Positions 21,714 through 31,070 of a stretch of 31,541 nucleotides of DNA are shown piece by piece. Below the pieces are notes generated by a model that worked only from the letters and a program-made list of their open reading frames with translations, searched no databases and was not told the DNA's origin. How positions within the stretch are numbered: the stretch's first letter is position 1; every line of letters begins with the position of its first letter. The stretch covers positions 1-31,541 of the forward strand of contig JAZSRY010000067.1 of the NCBI GenBank assembly GCA_045538735.1. Direction: 5' to 3'. Origin of the DNA: SIG459 sp045538735 (GTDB lineage: Bacteria; Bacillota; Clostridia; Oscillospirales; Oscillospiraceae). A program made the translations under genes and the position numbers.

Positions 21714-22283
21714 ATGAAAAGAACAATTTGTTTTATACTTGCGCTTGTAATGTGCGTGAGTCTTGTTGCTTGTGGTAACAAAGATGAAGTACAGTCCATC
21801 GTAGTTGATGGGCAAGAAACTTCTGCTAAGGATTTTCTCATTGAAAATTTGGGGAACTACATCAAAAGCGACAGTTTCTTGAAAAGCCAGCAGAACTTTC
21901 AGAATATTACGGGTTCGGAACCTGCCCCTCTCAAAGTCACTCGTGTGATTGAATTGGAGCTTGATGGCAAGGAAACAAATTCAATCGACATTCACTATCT
22001 TGCAGTGAAAGCAGATTGTCAGTGGGCAAAAGAAAATGGAGACATATTCAGCGACACACTTTTAATTGTAGATTACGAGACCGGAATCGTCTATGATCAA
22101 TCAATGGTTGACGAAAGCTGGTTTAAGGATGACGGCAGCAAGGAATCCTGGACATATATTATGCTCAATGGGCCTCTTTGCGGAGAAGGATATGACGGAG
22201 GCACCATTATCGCCGATGCCGAAACACGTGTTGAACTTTCTGAAAAGGAAATTGCCAAGATCAACGAGGCTTTGTATAAGTAA
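21714..22283 (+). CDS. Putative lipoprotein of unknown function
   Basis: The 189-residue protein has a lipoprotein signal with lipobox LVAC (C20) and then an all-exported body without further membrane helices. Two stretches, KVTRVIELELDGKETNSIDIHYLAVKAD and SDTLLIVDYETGIVYDQ, look like beta strands of a small sandwich domain. I do not recognise the family. The ATG follows GAAGAGGTAAGAAA, a moderate ribosome site, and the gene has its own promoter and terminator. Its codon use is more AT-rich than the GRE genes next to it, and it sits directly after tRNA-Thr, which fits an acquired or fast-evolving accessory gene. Confidence 0.8.
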   Translation: MKRTICFILALVMCVSLVACGNKDEVQSIVVDGQETSAKDFLIENLGNYIKSDSFLKSQQNFQNITGSEPAPLKVTRVIELELDGKETNSIDIHYLAVKADCQWAKENGDIFSDTLLIVDYETGIVYDQSMVDESWFKDDGSKESWTYIMLNGPLCGEGYDGGTIIADAETRVELSEKEIAKINEALYK

Positions 22284-22288
22284 AATTT

Positions 22289-22325
22289 AAAAGCAGGGCG
22301 CCAATTTCGGCACCCTGCTTTTTTA
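22289..22325. terminator. Bidirectional terminator
   Basis: AAAAGCAGGG (22289-22298) pairs with CCCTGCTTTT (22313-22322), with T/A runs on both sides. It serves the lipoprotein gene and the convergent GRE operon. Confidence 0.9.
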
Positions 22326-22333
22326 TTATGTAT

Positions 22334-23293
22334 TTAGTGGATGGTTACGGGCAGGCCGTATTCCTCCATTATTTTTTTCAGCTTCTGCATAAATTCGTCG
22401 CTGGGGGGAGTTGCCTCCACGGCCTTTTCGTCGCTTATACGCAGATATTTCATCACGCCCAGATTATGGTAGGGCAAAAGCTGCACCACGGTCACCGCGT
22501 CGCCAAGAGTTTTGCAAAACTCGGCGGTTGCGCGGATATTCTCCTCGTCATCGTTGAAAAGGGGAATGACGGGTATGCGTATCTGGAGCTTTTTGCCGTT
22601 TTGAGCGAGAAGCTTTGCGTTGGCCAGTATTTGCTCATTGGGAACTTTCACCACTGCGTTGTGCTTTTCGCTGTCCATATGCTTTATGTCATAGAGATAA
22701 AGGTCGGTGTAGGGCATGGTTTTTGCAACGGTGTCCCACTGGGCAAAGCCGGAGGTATCAAGGGCGGTGTGCACTCCCTTTTCCTTCATGCGCTTGAACA
22801 CTTCCACAACGAAATCCACCTGACAGAGAGCCTCGCCGCCTGAAATGGTGATTCCGCCGCCGGAGCGGTCATAGAAGGCCTTGTCCTGCATAAGACGCTC
22901 CACAAGCTCATCAACCGTGTAATCCTCGCCGCAGATATAAAGAGCTTCCGCATAGCACTTATCGGCGCAAAGACCGCAGTCTGTGCAAGCCTCACGCTTG
23001 ACATGCACCATCTGCAGCTCTTCGCCGGTGGTGGCGTCCTTGCGGATTTCTCCAAGCTCTATGGCATTTTCGGGGCAGGCTTTCATGCATCTGGATTTGC
23101 AGGCGTCGGTGCCCAGGCAGCGCATGGATATCCAGCTGAGCTGAGGCTTGAAGGACTGTGATTCGGGACTATGGCACCAGGGGCAGCGCAGAGGGCAGCC
23201 CTTGAGGAATGCGGTAGTGCGCACACCGGGGCCATCCTGAACGGAAAAGCCCTGTATGTCATATAGTCTTCCGGTCAAATTTTCCGTACTCAT
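22334..23293 (-). CDS. Glycyl radical enzyme activating enzyme
   Basis: The 319-residue radical SAM enzyme makes the glycyl radical on its partner GRE. The SAM cluster motif KGCPLRCPWC gives C33, C37 and C40 (CX3CX2C). An inserted ferredoxin-like domain holds two more cysteine sets: C59, C65, C69, C73 and C103, C106, C109, C113 (CTDCGLCADKC), as in activases of non-PFL GREs rather than PFL itself. GGEAL and the DIKHMD motif follow. It starts 21 bases after the GRE stop, with AGGTGA upstream, so the pair is one operon. The activation target is almost certainly the neighbouring GRE. Confidence 0.95.
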   Translation of the reverse strand: MSTENLTGRLYDIQGFSVQDGPGVRTTAFLKGCPLRCPWCHSPESQSFKPQLSWISMRCLGTDACKSRCMKACPENAIELGEIRKDATTGEELQMVHVKREACTDCGLCADKCYAEALYICGEDYTVDELVERLMQDKAFYDRSGGGITISGGEALCQVDFVVEVFKRMKEKGVHTALDTSGFAQWDTVAKTMPYTDLYLYDIKHMDSEKHNAVVKVPNEQILANAKLLAQNGKKLQIRIPVIPLFNDDEENIRATAEFCKTLGDAVTVVQLLPYHNLGVMKYLRISDEKAVEATPPSDEFMQKLKKIMEEYGLPVTIH

Positions 23294-23314
23294 TTCGTTT
23301 TCACCTGTGTCCGA

Positions 23315-25732
23315 TCAGACGTTCATTTCGGTGCGGCGGATAAGGTCATCCTGCGCATCCTTGTAAACTTCAACAAAGTAGGCGGAGAAGCCGGCGATTC
23401 TGACAACCAGATCCTTGTAATTCTCGGGGTGAATCTGGGCGTCCTTGAGGGTCTCGGCGGAAACAATGTTCAGCTGAAGCTCCATTCCGCCGCCGTCAAA
23501 ATAGGTCTGCATAACGGTGCGGAGCTTTTCGATGCCGTCCTCGCCGCTGAGAACGGTGGGGTGGAACTTCATATTGCAGAGAGTGCCGTTGGCATACTTG
23601 CTCTGGTCAAACTTCAGGATGGAGCCGATGGTGGCAAGAGGGCCGTTTTTGTCCATGCCCTGAACGGGGGAAATGCCGTCGGAAAGGGGAGCGCCGGTCT
23701 TGCGTCCGTCGGGAGTTGCATGGTTGAATTTGCCCAGAACAACGTTCAGGGTGACAGGCCAGCAGCCTGCGGTCCAGCCGCAGCCGCGGGGGCTTGTGCC
23801 TCTGCAGATGCCGTCGGCATAGGTGTCGGCAACGAACTTCAGATACTTGTCGGCCTCGGGGATGTTGTTGCCGTAGTGGGGAACCTTGCCGAGGATATAC
23901 TGATGAAGATCCTCGTAGCCTTCCCAGTTGTTGATGAGGGCATCATAGAGTTCTCTGGTGGTGGCAATCTTCTTGCGGAAGCAGACATAGTCGATAACAT
24001 TGAGGCTGTCTGCAACGGTGCCGTGACCGATGCTGGAGTTGCCCGCTGCGTTATACTTGGAACCGCCCCACATAACGTCGAGACCGGACTCCATGCAGCC
24101 GTCCATGGTTGCGGAAAGCAGGGGGAGGGGACGGTGGAAGCTGTAGATATACTCGTAGCAGTTGACCATGTTAACCTGCCACTTGGTGAAGTAATCTATC
24201 TGGGTCTTATATGCGGCAAGAACCTCGTCCATGCTCTTCATGTCGTAGAGATAGCCGGTGCGGGGGCCGCTTGGCTTGTTTTCGGGAGCGCCGGGGAAGC
24301 GGAAGGGGTTGACGCCGTTGTTGATGGCAAGCCAGAGGGCTGCGGGCAATATGGTGTAGGAGTTGTTGCCGTCGCCGCCGGAGTTGGAGAAGTCGGAGCC
24401 GCATACGCAGGGTTCAACGCAGCCGATGAGGCAGTAGTTGCGGGCGTCCTCAATGGGAATGCCGCGGCGCACAATGCTCTCAACGGCAACATCGTCATTT
24501 TCGAAGCAGGGAACACCGCCAACCTGCTTGTTGGTCTCAAGAGCGGCCTCCCAAAGCTCCTTGGGAGTATCCTTGTGAACGCGCAGGGCAACGGGGGGAT
24601 TATGGAGCTTCAGACGGGCGGAGGACTGGAGAACCAGATAGGTTGCAAGATTGGTGGAGTCGCTGCCGTCTTTATGCATGCCGCCGATGGTGATAAGCTG
24701 ACCGGAGGTGTAGCCGGGGCCGGAACGGGTCTTGAGCTCGGACCAGACCTTGTTGCACTCGGCAACCTTGAGCATAAAGAGATCCATAAGCTCCTGAGCC
24801 TGCTCGCGGGTGATGCGTCCTGCCTCAAGGTCGGCATCCAGATACTTGCCAACATAGAGGTCAAGACGGCCGTAGCTTATGCCGTGAAGCTGGGCGTCGA
24901 GGATGTGTCCCATCTGGTAGAGGTAGCAGGCCTGCAGAGCCTCGTGATAGGTGCGGCAGGGCTTTTCGATTATCCAGTCAAGGCTGTCGGCCATCTGGAG
25001 CAATTCTGCCTTGCGCTGGGGATCGCTGCAGCTTTCGGCCTGACGGAGGCACTCTGCGGCATAGCGCTTTGTGTATATGATGAGACCCTCGGTGACAATA
25101 TCCACGGAGCGGTAGAAAATGTATTTTTTGGCCTCGTCGCCGCGGATACCATTCTCTTCAAGCTCGCGCATCTTGGCTCTGGCTTCGTCGCGGACGGAGC
25201 CCAGACCTCTGTCAACAACGGTCCAGAAATTTCCGCAGTAATGTCCGATGGGGTTCTGGCAGTTTCTCTTTTCAAGGAAGTTGAGAACGCCTGCGCCGGA
25301 AAGCTGCTTATAGGATTCGGGCAGATACTTGTCGATTATGGCGCTGGTGCAGTTTTTCTCCCAGAAATGACCGGTCTTCTTTATGTAATCATAGGTCTCC
25401 TGATCGATGTCATAGGGGTCAACGGAGCGGGTGGGCAGGGTGTCAATCTCGTCCAAAAACCACCAGAAGGAGTTTTCGGGGAAGAGGGCACAGCCACGGT
25501 AAGTCTCCGCAGCAAAGCCTACAATGAGCTCATCCTCGTTGACGGGAGTGGGCATTTTTTCAAAAAGATTGCGGAGGTTTTCAGCGCGCTTGAGAATGCC
25601 GGTAATGTCGGGATTTTCCATATAAAACTCGGTGACGAGCTTATAGCGGTTGAGGTCTATTTTGGGCTTGGTGGAGCGGTATTTTTCTCTTACCCGCTTC
25701 ACGCGCTCGCTCATGGGTGCATTCTGATACAT
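23315..25732 (-). CDS. Glycyl radical enzyme of unassigned substrate
   Basis: The 805-residue protein is a GRE of the non-PFL type. The glycyl loop near the C-terminus is RIAGFSAYF with the radical at G781. The cysteine loop reads CLIGCVEPCVCGS with the thiyl at C438 and a Glu at E440, as in dehydratases and lyases of this superfamily; extra cysteines at 434, 442 and 444 crowd the loop. Length fits the diol/hydroxyproline dehydratase or C-S/C-N lyase range better than 4-hydroxyphenylacetate decarboxylase (about 900, with a small subunit not present here). The reaction cannot be fixed by reading alone. No microcompartment shell or transporter genes adjoin. AAAAGGAGG precedes the ATG. Confidence 0.93.
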   Translation of the reverse strand: MYQNAPMSERVKRVREKYRSTKPKIDLNRYKLVTEFYMENPDITGILKRAENLRNLFEKMPTPVNEDELIVGFAAETYRGCALFPENSFWWFLDEIDTLPTRSVDPYDIDQETYDYIKKTGHFWEKNCTSAIIDKYLPESYKQLSGAGVLNFLEKRNCQNPIGHYCGNFWTVVDRGLGSVRDEARAKMRELEENGIRGDEAKKYIFYRSVDIVTEGLIIYTKRYAAECLRQAESCSDPQRKAELLQMADSLDWIIEKPCRTYHEALQACYLYQMGHILDAQLHGISYGRLDLYVGKYLDADLEAGRITREQAQELMDLFMLKVAECNKVWSELKTRSGPGYTSGQLITIGGMHKDGSDSTNLATYLVLQSSARLKLHNPPVALRVHKDTPKELWEAALETNKQVGGVPCFENDDVAVESIVRRGIPIEDARNYCLIGCVEPCVCGSDFSNSGGDGNNSYTILPAALWLAINNGVNPFRFPGAPENKPSGPRTGYLYDMKSMDEVLAAYKTQIDYFTKWQVNMVNCYEYIYSFHRPLPLLSATMDGCMESGLDVMWGGSKYNAAGNSSIGHGTVADSLNVIDYVCFRKKIATTRELYDALINNWEGYEDLHQYILGKVPHYGNNIPEADKYLKFVADTYADGICRGTSPRGCGWTAGCWPVTLNVVLGKFNHATPDGRKTGAPLSDGISPVQGMDKNGPLATIGSILKFDQSKYANGTLCNMKFHPTVLSGEDGIEKLRTVMQTYFDGGGMELQLNIVSAETLKDAQIHPENYKDLVVRIAGFSAYFVEVYKDAQDDLIRRTEMNV

Positions 25733-25781
25733 ATTATATTGCCTCCTTTTCGGACGGATATTGTATTTTGCTCATTTAAAA

Positions 25782-25810
25782 AATATATCATCCGCCGCGG
25801 AGGGTGTCAA
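25782..25810 (-). promoter_or_regulatory. Promoter of the GRE operon
   Basis: Minus-strand TTGACA (25805-25810), 17 bases, TATATT (25782-25787). The spacer is unusually GC-rich and holds a CCTCCGCGGCGG near-palindrome, a possible regulator site. Confidence 0.75.
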
Positions 25811-25854
25811 GAATGCTGCGGCAGCGTGATTTATCAGTGATTCAGTAAACAAAT

Positions 25855-25891
25855 AAAAAATCGGCAGAGCAAAAGCTCTGCCGATTTTTTT
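25855..25891. terminator. Terminator of the Na/Pi transporter gene
   Basis: ATCGGCAGAGC pairs with GCTCTGCCGAT around AAAA, with A and T runs on the two sides. Confidence 0.93.
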
Positions 25892-25898
25892 CGGTTTA

Positions 25899-27698
25899 TC
25901 AGAAAACGATGTTCTCCAGGGGGATAAGATACTGCTCTTTGCGGTTGCGAAGCTCAGCAAGATAGCTTGTATCGGAAGTGGTGTTGTGAAGCTCCTGGAT
26001 GTAAGTATGATAGTTATCCATAACCTTGTCGTTGTTCTTGCCGATGATGAGAAGTGCGATGTTGCTGCACTGGTCAGCGGCGCGTTCAAGATGGGTGAGA
26101 GCATCCATATACACAAGGCCGGAGGAAATGTTGCATTTTCCCTGACGGAGACGGTCGGTATGACGGGTGCGGAGCATAAGCACCATATCGTCGATAACTT
26201 CCTCAAGGGGCTCAATGCGGCGGGCGGTGCGCTCGCTGTCGGCCTCGAGAGCTTCAATCATAAGACGAAGGATTTCCTGAACGGAGGAGCCGATGATTTC
26301 AAACTCGCGATTTGCGGAGTCGGAGAACTTAAGCTGGCCTTCATGCATCTTGAGAGCCATCTCGTCAAAGTTGGTGGCATAGTCGCCGATGCGCTCGATA
26401 TTGGGGATGCACTGCATAAGCAGGTTTATCTCGCGGCTGTCGCGCTCGGTTTCCACATGGTGGCTCAGCTCGATAAGGAAGGTGGAAGCGTGATCGGCGA
26501 ACTGATCAAGACGGTTCTCATATTCTTCAATTTCGTTGTAGCGCTCCGCGTCATAGCCCTTAAACTGTTCAAGAGAGAGAGCAACATTGTCTCTGGCAGC
26601 CTTTGCCATGGTGATGATGGCCTTTTTCAGAACGCCGAGGGCAACGGTGGGAGAATGCATAAGCTTGGAATCCAGTGCGGCCAACTCGGGATACTTGTCC
26701 TCCTTGGCGGGGTCATCCTTGACGATGGCGCAGCTGAGCTTGACAAGGAGACCGGAGAAGGGAACGAGAACGATTGCGGTTGCCAGATTGAAAATGGTCT
26801 GGAAGCTTGCGATTGATACAGAGTCGGCAATGCTGGTCCAGAGATTGGGGAAGCCGCCGGAAGCTTTTATGACAGTCATAGCAATCATAAAGAGAACGGT
26901 GCCGATGGTGTTGAATACGATGTGAACAATGCCGGTGCGCTTTGCGTCCTTGCTGGAGCCGATGGAGCAGACAAGGGCGGTGGTGACGCAGGTACCCAGG
27001 TTGATACCCATGATCATGGGATAGACAAGGTTGAAGTCCATTGCGCCGGTGGAGGAGAGGGCCTGAAGAATACCGACCATGGCAGAGGAACTCTGGACAA
27101 TGACGGTGAGGACAAGACCGGTGAAAATGCCGAGTACGGGCATATCGCTGAAGAAGCCGAGAACATTGACGAAGGTGTCGGATTCGCTGAGGGGTTCAAC
27201 GGCATCGGTCATAAGCATAAGACCGGTGAAGAGAATACCAAAGCCGAGAGCAATGAGGGATGCGCTCTTGGAGGTTTTTCCCTTGATGAACATAAAGAGG
27301 ATAATGCCGATGATAAGGGCGATAGGAGCGAGGTTATCGGGCTTGAAGAGGGAAAGCAGTCCGCCGCTTGCCTCAATGTCCATAAGGGTGACTATCCAGG
27401 CGGTGACAGTGGTTCCGATGTTGGCGCCCATAACGATGCTGACACCCTGACGGAGGTTCAGAATACCTGCACCTATAAGACCGACGGTGAGAACGATTGT
27501 GGCGGTGGAACTCTGTATGATGGCGGTGACCAGCAGACCGGTGATAAGGCCGGTAACAACGTTGCCGGTGAGCTTGCCCAGGAAGTTCTTGAGGGCGTTA
27601 CCGGAGCCTTGCTTGAGGCCGTCGCCCATAATCTCCATACCGTAGAGGAACATGGCAAGGCCGCCGAGAAGTTTAACAATTGTCAATACAGTTGTCAT
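25899..27698 (-). CDS. Na/Pi cotransporter family protein with PhoU-like domain
   Basis: The 599-residue protein has the inverted-repeat NptA/SLC34-like membrane core: QSSTATIV (62-64 QSS) in the first half and QSSSAMVGI (202-204 QSS) in the second, plus GANIGTTVTA and GINLGTCVTTA turns. About residues 345-560 form a PhoU-like helical domain (repeated LEEV/EIxxxR type helices, HLERAADQCSNIA). It should carry sodium-coupled phosphate, or serve as a phosphate exporter, as proposed for such fusions. There is no pst or pho gene nearby. The ribosome site GGAGA is 8 or so bases from the ATG. The promoter is TTGTAA/TATAAT at 27772-27800. Confidence 0.92.
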   Translation of the reverse strand: MTTVLTIVKLLGGLAMFLYGMEIMGDGLKQGSGNALKNFLGKLTGNVVTGLITGLLVTAIIQSSTATIVLTVGLIGAGILNLRQGVSIVMGANIGTTVTAWIVTLMDIEASGGLLSLFKPDNLAPIALIIGIILFMFIKGKTSKSASLIALGFGILFTGLMLMTDAVEPLSESDTFVNVLGFFSDMPVLGIFTGLVLTVIVQSSSAMVGILQALSSTGAMDFNLVYPMIMGINLGTCVTTALVCSIGSSKDAKRTGIVHIVFNTIGTVLFMIAMTVIKASGGFPNLWTSIADSVSIASFQTIFNLATAIVLVPFSGLLVKLSCAIVKDDPAKEDKYPELAALDSKLMHSPTVALGVLKKAIITMAKAARDNVALSLEQFKGYDAERYNEIEEYENRLDQFADHASTFLIELSHHVETERDSREINLLMQCIPNIERIGDYATNFDEMALKMHEGQLKFSDSANREFEIIGSSVQEILRLMIEALEADSERTARRIEPLEEVIDDMVLMLRTRHTDRLRQGKCNISSGLVYMDALTHLERAADQCSNIALLIIGKNNDKVMDNYHTYIQELHNTTSDTSYLAELRNRKEQYLIPLENIVF

Positions 27699-28026
27699 TT
27701 TTTATTTCTCCATTTTTTAATTTAGTGGCATATTAACATTTATTTGTTTTTATATTGTCGCATACGCAAAAATTATATTATAACGATGAAAATCTTACAA
27801 GAGTTTCTTTGCTAATTTTCTGAAAATGTGAAAGGGATTTTTGGCAAGAAAAATAACTTTACAAAATCTTCAGCGAATGCAGACAAAACAGACTGCAAAC
27901 TGCGGGAAAAAGAGCAGGGGGGTATTCCATGCTTTTTTGCTTTCAATGGGATTGACGGAAAAGAAAAAGACGGATATATTAAAGCGTAGCTGATATATGT
28001 AATTTTATGGAAAGGAAAAGACTACT
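27699..28026. other. Divergent promoter region, Na/Pi transporter and malQ
   Basis: Minus-strand TTGTAA (27795-27800) and TATAAT (27772-27777) with 17 bases between serve the transporter. Plus-strand TTGACG (27952-27957) and TATATT (27975-27980), also 17 bases apart, serve malQ. The 150 bases between them are AT-rich and show no strong hairpin or gene. Confidence 0.75.
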
Positions 28027-29529
28027 ATGAAAAGAAGCAGCGGCATTCTTATGCCCATATCATCCCTGCCTTCTCCTCATGGAATAGGTACCCTGGGCAA
28101 GGCAGCCTATGATTTTGCGGATTTTCTGGCTGAAGCAGGTCAGAGCTGGTGGCAGGTTTTGCCTCTTGGCCCCACGAGTATGGGCGATTCCCCTTATCAG
28201 AGCTTTTCATCTTATGCCGGAAATCCCTATTTTATAGACCTTGAAATGCTGGTTGAGGACGCTCTTCTTGAAAAAGAGGATATTGAGAGCATAAATTGGG
28301 GCGATGATGCCGGAAAGGTGGACTACGGCAAGGTTTATGAGAATCGCTTCAAGGTTCTCGCTATTGCCAAAGAAAAAGGCTGGGAGCGGGACGCTGAGGC
28401 TGTTGCGGAATTTGTTGAGGAAAACAAGGGCTGGCTTCCCGACTATGCCCTTTTTATGGCCTGCAAGCGCCATTTCGGTATGGCAGGCTGGTCACAGTGG
28501 GAGGATGAGGATATCCGTCTCCACAAGGCAGAAGCCATTAAGAAATACCGCAGCCTTCTCCGCGAGGATGTGGAGCTTTTCACATATATCCAGTTCCTTT
28601 TCTACCGCCAGTGGAATGCTCTCAGGACCTATATCCACAGCAAGGGTCTGGGTGTTATCGGAGATATGCCAATCTACGTGGCTATGGACTCCGCCGATGT
28701 ATGGGCTGAGCCTCTCAGCTTCCTGCTGGATGAGAAGAACCTGCCCAAGGATGTTTCCGGTGTTCCTCCCGATTATTTCAGCGAGGACGGACAGCTCTGG
28801 GGCAATCCCCTTTACCGTTGGGATGCAATGGCTGAAAATGGCTACGAATGGTGGATGCGCCGCGTGCAGGGCGCAGGCAAGCTCTATGATATTATCCGTA
28901 TCGACCATTTCCGTGGCTTTGAAGCCTACTGGGCGGTGCCTTACGGAGAGGCAACTGCCAAAAACGGCAAATGGGTAAAAGGTCCCGGAATGAACTTTAT
29001 CGGCGCTCTCAAGGAGCGCTTCCCCGCTCTTATGTTTATTGCCGAGGATCTGGGCTACCTTACCGACGGTGTAAGAGAGCTTCTCCGCGACTCCGGTTTC
29101 CCCGGAATGAAGGTTCTGGAGTTCGCCTTTGCTCCCCACGAGCCCAGCGACTACCTGCCCTATAAATATCCCCATAACTGCGTGTGCTACGCGGGAACCC
29201 ACGACAACTCCACCCTTAAGGGCTGGGAGGAGACTGCGGGAGAGCCTACTCTTGCCTTCGCCCGTGAGTATCTCGGCATAACGGAGGAGGATGAGCTTTG
29301 CGAAGCCATTATCCGCAGCGGTATGGCCTCTGTGGCAGACCTCTTCGTGGCTCAGATGCAGGACTTCCTTGGGCTGGACGACAGCGCGAGAATGAATACC
29401 CCCGGTCTTCCCACCGGAAACTGGTGCTGGAGAATGAGCGCCGATGCGATCACACCTGCCCTTACGAAAAAAATCGGACGCCTCAGCAAGCTCTACGGAC
29501 GCTGCGGCGAGGATGTAAAATCTGTATAA
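28027..29529 (+). CDS. malQ: 4-alpha-glucanotransferase (amylomaltase)
   Basis: The 500-residue GH77 enzyme moves alpha-1,4-glucan segments between acceptors in glycogen or maltodextrin metabolism in the cytoplasm. Family marks are SSLPSPHGIGTLG and LPLGPTSMGDSPYQSFSS near the N-terminus, the nucleophile in RIDHFRG (D293), the acid/base in IAEDLG (E340), and the transition-state stabiliser in GTHDN (D393). Length matches the bacterial short form. No maltose transporter or glycogen gene adjoins; it is a single-gene unit with its own promoter and the terminator at 29533-29566. AAAGGAAAAG is a moderate ribosome site. Confidence 0.96.
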   Translation: MKRSSGILMPISSLPSPHGIGTLGKAAYDFADFLAEAGQSWWQVLPLGPTSMGDSPYQSFSSYAGNPYFIDLEMLVEDALLEKEDIESINWGDDAGKVDYGKVYENRFKVLAIAKEKGWERDAEAVAEFVEENKGWLPDYALFMACKRHFGMAGWSQWEDEDIRLHKAEAIKKYRSLLREDVELFTYIQFLFYRQWNALRTYIHSKGLGVIGDMPIYVAMDSADVWAEPLSFLLDEKNLPKDVSGVPPDYFSEDGQLWGNPLYRWDAMAENGYEWWMRRVQGAGKLYDIIRIDHFRGFEAYWAVPYGEATAKNGKWVKGPGMNFIGALKERFPALMFIAEDLGYLTDGVRELLRDSGFPGMKVLEFAFAPHEPSDYLPYKYPHNCVCYAGTHDNSTLKGWEETAGEPTLAFAREYLGITEEDELCEAIIRSGMASVADLFVAQMQDFLGLDDSARMNTPGLPTGNWCWRMSADAITPALTKKIGRLSKLYGRCGEDVKSV

Positions 29530-29532
29530 GGA

Positions 29533-29566
29533 AAACTCCCCAATGCCATTGAGCGTTGGGGAGTTT
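29533..29566 (+). terminator. Terminator of malQ
   Basis: AAACTCCCCAA (29533-29543) pairs with TTGGGGAGTTT (29556-29566), followed by CTTG; the T run is short. Confidence 0.8.
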
Positions 29567-29605
29567 CTTGCAGGTTGGGCAGAAGCCGGAGAATTATTTA
29601 TATAA

Positions 29606-29634
29606 TTGACACTTTTCTGCCTATGATATAAAAT
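29606..29634 (+). promoter_or_regulatory. Promoter of the CapA-like gene
   Basis: TTGACA (29606-29611), 17 bases, TAAAAT (29629-29634), 51 bases before the start codon, with AAAGGAG just upstream of the ATG. Confidence 0.8.
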
Positions 29635-29685
29635 AACCAGATAGGAATAAGATTAATCCAAGATCCTGCAAAGGAGATAAATTAT

Positions 29686-30984
29686 ATGAAGAGAAAAATC
29701 CTGACGGCTGTTATAGGCCTTGCTGCGATAGTTTTTATTTATTTTCTGCAAACCGGAAACAGCAGCAGCTACGATCCCAAGTATGTACCCGAGGACTTTA
29801 AGTATGAGATAAGCGCCGAGGAAGCTGCCGCTGCAGTAACTCCTCCTCCCACCCCCACACCTACTCCCACACCTACTCCCGAAGCCACTCCCACCCCCGA
29901 GGTAACACCCGAGGCAACACCTGAGGTAACACCCGAACCCACTCCCGAGCCCACCCCCGAACCTGTTGACAGCTGGACTCTTTCTTTCGTCGGCGGTGTC
30001 ACCGTTGGCACTCTCAAAGACTGGCAGGGTGCGGCAGGCAAGCACAATATGCTCTATGTTATCGGCGATAACTATGAATATCCCTTCAAGAATGTTGCGG
30101 AGATTTTCAAGGCCGACAGCTTTACAATGGGCAACTTCCGAAGCGTTTTCACCAACTCCAACGATGCGAGACCCAAGCTCTTCAATCTGAAGGCTTCTCC
30201 CGAATATGCTGAGTGCCTCTCCCTCGGCGGCTTTGATATAGTGAGCCTTGCCAATGACTATACTCTGGACTATAAAGAGGGCGGCTATAAGGACACAATA
30301 GCTGCGCTCAACGAACAGAATATGGGCTATACCGATGCCCAAACCCCCTATATTGCCGATCTGGGCGGTGACCTTAAGCTGGGTGTCATCAGCTACAGCA
30401 CTGTTGACGGCACCAATATAAAAGGCAATGTTGGCAAGTATATGGATGTAATAAAGCCCCTTTATGAGGAATGCATCAACGAAGGCTGCGATTTCGTCGT
30501 GCTCTATATCCACTGGGATTGGGACGGCAATGAGGTACCCGGCTGGGCAAAGGAATTTGCCGCAAAGCTTTCTGAAACCGGCTTTGATGCCGTCATAGGC
30601 AGCCGCAAGCATGTCCTCGAGAAGATGGAGTATGTGGACGGAATGCCCGTGTTCTATTCTCTCGGAAACTTCTGCTACGGCGCAAACACCAACCCCGATG
30701 ATAAGGACAGCGCTATAGTTCAGCTGCTTCTTAGCCGCGGTGAGGACGAAGAGATTAAGCTTGATGTTAAGGTTATCCCCTGCGCCCTGAGCAGCCAGGA
30801 GAATACCAACGATTTTTGCCCCATGCTCTATGAAGAGGGAAGTGCCGCTTATAACAGAGTCATCGAAAAGCTGAGCTTTGTTCCTCCTGTAATTGAAGAT
30901 GAGGAAACCGAAGAAACAGCCGAAACCGAAGAAACAGCCGAAACCGAGGAAACTCCCGAGGCTGAAGACGCTGTGGGCGAATAA
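29686..30984 (+). CDS. CapA-like protein with degenerate metallophosphatase site
   Basis: The 432-residue protein has an N-terminal signal anchor (5-21), a Thr-Pro-Glu linker (52-93), and a CapA/PgsA-type domain from about 97 to 370 that keeps the family order, including VISYSTVDGTN and PVFYSLGNF. However, several expected metal ligands are replaced: FVGGVT (G104) where the family has GD, MGNFRS (N150, F151) where it has NLE, ANDYTLD (190-192) where it has NNH, and GSRKH (R307) where it has GxHxH. The C-terminus repeats ETAETE. It is probably a membrane-anchored non-catalytic relative, or one with altered metal use. A role in envelope or capsule is inferred. Confidence 0.87.
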   Translation: MKRKILTAVIGLAAIVFIYFLQTGNSSSYDPKYVPEDFKYEISAEEAAAAVTPPPTPTPTPTPTPEATPTPEVTPEATPEVTPEPTPEPTPEPVDSWTLSFVGGVTVGTLKDWQGAAGKHNMLYVIGDNYEYPFKNVAEIFKADSFTMGNFRSVFTNSNDARPKLFNLKASPEYAECLSLGGFDIVSLANDYTLDYKEGGYKDTIAALNEQNMGYTDAQTPYIADLGGDLKLGVISYSTVDGTNIKGNVGKYMDVIKPLYEECINEGCDFVVLYIHWDWDGNEVPGWAKEFAAKLSETGFDAVIGSRKHVLEKMEYVDGMPVFYSLGNFCYGANTNPDDKDSAIVQLLLSRGEDEEIKLDVKVIPCALSSQENTNDFCPMLYEEGSAAYNRVIEKLSFVPPVIEDEETEETAETEETAETEETPEAEDAVGE

Positions 30985-31037
30985 CAGACAAAAGAAAAAG
31001 CGTCCCCCTTCAAAAAAGGGTGTCCGTAAAACAGTTC

Positions 31038-31070
31038 CAGTCCCGGCAGGCAATTCTGCCGGGACTGTTC
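31038..31070 (+). terminator. Terminator of the CapA-like gene
   Basis: CAGTCCCGGCAG (31038-31049) pairs perfectly with CTGCCGGGACTG (31056-31067), followed by TTCTTGT. Confidence 0.85.

Noticed and set aside
23429..25840. An 803-codon open frame on the plus strand, antisense to the glycyl radical enzyme
   Set aside because: It has no ribosome site or family resemblance, its composition is Gly/Ala/Val-rich as expected from reading a GC-biased gene backwards, and the minus-strand frame has full GRE motifs.
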